Source: Laburnicola sp. R22_1 | Taxonomy: Eukaryota; Ascomycota; Dothideomycetes; Pleosporales; Didymosphaeriaceae | DNA length: 64,000 bases | Assembly: GCA_014281115.1 (NCBI GenBank) | Contig: JACONQ010000004.1 | Span: 1,302,001-1,366,000, forward strand | Reading direction: 5' to 3' | Shown: positions 61,501-64,000 of the stretch, piece after piece | Layout of the letters: the number at the start of each line of letters is the position of its first letter | How positions within the stretch are numbered: the stretch's first letter is position 1 | Made by a program: the position numbers and the translations under genes | Notes under the pieces: generated by a model | Database searches by the model: none | What the model was told of the DNA's origin: nothing | Seen by the model: only the letters and a program-made list of their open reading frames with translations

Positions 61501-63457
61501 CGCTAGAGATGATCAGGAGCTAGATCCAGCCCTGCCTCGCCCTGGAGGAATACAGCCTGTTGAGAGAGCCCTCCTACGTGAAGAGGAAGGAAAGCTGGTT
61601 GATCCCCAGTTGCCCCTCTCTCACGACCTGGACAGACTCCAATCTCCACTTAGTTCCTTACCCAGTGAAGCGAAAGCCACTGCACCATGGACCGCAGCCT
61701 TCATGGCCGGTACCAAAGCAGGTCACGTTCGTGAAGTAGAGGGGAAGAAACTGGATGACGCAAGCATTGAACGCATGATAATGAAGGGCTATCAGCCTTA
61801 TTACAGCGAACTGTCACTAGCACCTCCTCCGAACGGGCTCAAGCCTACGCACCCACTCTACATGCTCTTTAAGAAAGCTAAGGAAGAACACCTCAATAGC
61901 CACAAACAAACGAAGTCATGGACTAAGGTGCCCACTATTCAGGCAAGACGAGAAGGAATCCAGATACTGGATTCAATGTGGGTATACACCTACAAGCTCG
62001 ATCAGCACCACCACTTCCAAAAGTATAAGGCAAGGCTAGTTGTCCGAGGCGATCAACAGAACAATGTTACCGCCCAAGAGACCTATGCCGCCACACTCGC
62101 AGGAAGATCGTTTAGGATGCTGATGGCTATTGCTGCTCGGTTTAACCTAGAGCTAAAGCAGTACGACGTGACCAACGCTTTCGTACATGCATTGATTGAT
62201 CGTGTTATCTACATGCGAATGCCACGCGGGTATGCACGTCCAGGCACGATACTTCAGCTTCAAAAGGCGCTGTATGGCCTGCGGATCTCACCCTTACTAT
62301 GGCAAAGGGACTTCACCACCTACCTCACAGAGCTTGGTTTCTCTGTAGTTCCACACGAACCATGTTGCATGGTACGAAAAGGGGTGTTTATCTTCTTCTA
62401 CGTTGATGATATCATTCTTGCGTATCACCCACGAAACCGTACACTAGCAGACCAGGTCGTGAAGGATCTCCAGAAGAAATACAGCCTAACAGGAGGAGGG
62501 GATTTGAGATGGTTCCTTGGAATAGAGGTGATGAGAGACCGAACCCAGCAGAAGATATGGCTATCGCAAGCCGCGTATATCGACAAAATCGTCCAACTCG
62601 CAACTGATCATGACCTTCGCCACGATACCCCAATGGCTCGAATAGAGCTTACTGGCCGCACAGACCTCGCAACACATGGAGAGATCAACCTGTACCAACG
62701 CAAAATTGGCTCCCTACTCTTTGTAGCGGTGAATACACGCCCTAACGTTGCATTCGCTGTCTCGCGACTCGCCCGCTTCCTTACCAATCCAAGCCCAACA
62801 CATCAACAAGCGACTAACTGCGTCCTCTTGTACCTACACTCTACACGAACATACGCCCTAGAGTTTAGAGGAGACAATAGTCTTATTGTAGCTAGCGACG
62901 CATCATTTGTAGACAACACAATGGATAGGAAGAGTTCCCAAGGGTACGCAATTAAACTATTTGGCGGCCTTATCGCCTGGCGAGCCAACAAGCAGGACAC
63001 GGTTACCACTTCGACAACTAAGGCAGAGCTCCTAGCACTATCCCAAGTAGCTAAGGAAGCTATGTTTACACAGATGCTGCTTAACGAACTTCAAGTAACA
63101 CTAGAAGACCTAGTGATTACTATTCAGTGCGACAACAAGCAGACGATTCGGCTAATCAACGAGGAGATCTCTCAGCTGACAACCAAGCTCCAACATGTGG
63201 ATATCCACAATCACTGGCTACAACAGGAGGCAAAGAGGAAGTTAATTAGAGTGACATATGTCCCCTCGAGCGATATAATCGCCAATAGATTCACTAAGAC
63301 CCTTCCTGTTAGGACCTGGCCCCAGTTCCTAAGCCAAGTAGGACTGGCAAACGTGAAGGACCGCATGATCGTAGAGCAAGGAGAGATAGATGCGATAACA
63401 CGAAAGATTAAAGCTTTAGGGAGAATAGTAGATGCTAAGACATCCCAGATCACCTAA
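58539..63457 (+). pseudogene. copia gag-pol polyprotein with three stops and one frameshift
   Basis: Starts MSTTPNRDPTVILMDHTQWI. Gag holds a zinc knuckle variant (CKACDGPHNLNKC, near 59528). The same frame continues to the protease (FILDSGTTCHVANN, near 59855), pre-integrase (EMWHKRLGHPGPQALEHLV, CDACGRSKS), integrase (RIALDFHNY; VIETDNETF; AQNGGAERSG), reverse transcriptase (QKYKARLVVRGDQQ; YDVTNAFVHA; FYVDDIILAY at about 62399) and RNase H (ASDASFVDN; TKAELLALSQ; DIIANRFTKTLP). Lesions: TAG at 58674, TAA at 58917, TGA at 59760 (CGA-to-TGA between gag and protease), and a one-base loss in a G run near 60785. All polymerase and integrase catalytic residues are still present. The gene is otherwise full length, so its death is recent. 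Confidence 0.93.
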
Positions 63458-63505
63458 GAATGAATGGTGAACAGCTCAAGGCGAGGTCGCCGAGCTGAGG
63501 GGGTG

Positions 63506-63732
63506 TGTCAGATTGGATAGGTGATCCGAACAACTATCGTGGGTGGCAGGAGAGAGATGAAACAGCCCCTACCCAAATAGGGATAGTATGGAGGATTAGC
63601 CAAGAACCAAAACAGCGCACAAGCAAACCTCGAGAGAGGAGACACACAATCAACAGAATGAGCCGATCTTAACACTTATTAAAATTAAACCACCTTTCAT
63701 CTTATTTATTAAGAATACCCTTATATCTGACA
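63506..63732 (+). repeat. 3' LTR of young copia
   Basis: 227 bp; one C-to-T difference from the 5' LTR was found by eye. Confidence 0.93.
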
Positions 63733-63737
63733 ATACG

Positions 63738-64000
63738 AGGCGGTACACCTTCTAGTACGTCCCAAGGGAGCTGACAAACTTAATACCCCAGCGTTTTCGA
63801 CCTTCCTTTTCTTAACGCTAATTAAGTAGTCAGTTAAAGAAGGTGTATAGGGTGCGAACAGACACAGTTGTATAGGAGCAGAGGTCTGTTCTTCCTAGAT
63901 AGGTTTAGCATCTATCTTATATTACCATTATATTTCTTAGTCTAAAGAGTTAGAGTATATAACTTACTACTTCTATTAGTCTTTAATATAATCTAGTAGA
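63738..64000. other. right flank of young copia, possible 5' region of DUF3435 relic
   Basis: AT-rich, RIP-like. On the minus strand the frame SAPIQLCLFAPYTPSLTDYL and VKKRKVENAGVLSLSAPLG leads up to the insertion site. It could be the upstream part of the DUF3435 gene, but no motif proves it, and the window ends here. Confidence 0.3.

Larger units (their letters stand above)
58205..63732 (+). mobile_element. Ty1/copia LTR retrotransposon, young copy
   Basis: 227-bp LTRs TGTCAGATTGG ... ATCTGACA that differ at a single base by eye (GATCTCAAC against GATCTTAAC), a perfect 5-bp duplication ATACG (58200-58204, 63733-63737), and a purine tract (GAGGGGGTG) before the 3' LTR. The near-identical LTRs mean recent insertion. 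The sequence after the 5' LTR (ATTAAGAGTCTCAGTG) does not match the tRNA-Met half site of the other two copias. Confidence 0.94.

Overview
The window looks like a repeat-rich, largely gene-dead compartment of a filamentous ascomycete (Pezizomycotina) genome. Reasons: 50-60 nt introns with GTATGT donors and CTAAC branch sites, fungal families (LysM/GH18 chitinase, DUF7136-type GPI protein, DUF3435/FluG recombinase, PD-(D/E)XK nuclease-like protein, dynamin-like protein), and the mark of repeat-induced point mutation (RIP): CAG/CAA to TAG/TAA, TGG to TAG, and TpG to TpA changes in nearly every repeat. The species cannot be read from the sequence. No tRNA, rRNA or CRISPR was seen.

Layout. 0.7-2.1 kb: F-box-like host gene with a frame break. 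2.4-6.35 kb: two pogo/Fot1-type DNA transposons lying head to tail and sharing one TA. 7.0-12.6 kb: RIP-degraded copia element (minus). 13.5-17.6 kb: relics of a multi-pass membrane protein and a dynamin-like protein. 18.4-20.5 kb: a third pogo element, little decayed. 20.7-22.2 kb: relic of a PD-(D/E)XK nuclease-like gene with recognisable introns. 24.0-25.0 kb: a 17-bp minisatellite and a long AAT microsatellite. 25.1-40.7 kb: one secreted LysM/CBM18/GH18 chitinase gene of 1,484 codons cut into four pieces by a Tc1-type element and two hAT elements. The Tc1 copy itself carries a 696-bp foldback element, and the second hAT carries a fourth pogo element. 41.5-42.3 kb: the only intact-looking host gene, a secreted, probably GPI-anchored DUF7136-like protein. 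43.4-48.7 kb: a second RIP-degraded copia (minus), inserted in an older coding relic. 48.7-58.2 kb: strongly decayed DNA with a tandem pair of unknown genes and a DUF3435 (FluG) tyrosine-recombinase relic. 58.2-63.7 kb: a young copia element (LTRs differ at one base) next to that relic.

How it fits together. Every mobile element seen has at least one disabling lesion, so nothing here appears able to move on its own. Two decay classes stand out. Light decay: pogo copies 1 and 3, hAT copy 1 and the 58-kb copia. Heavy decay: pogo copies 2 and 4, hAT copy 2, the other two copias and the 48-58 kb block. Target-site duplications let the insertion order be read, and removing the three insertions from the chitinase restores one uninterrupted coordinate frame. 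The chitinase still carries many nonsense codons of RIP type, including one inside the GH18 catalytic motif.
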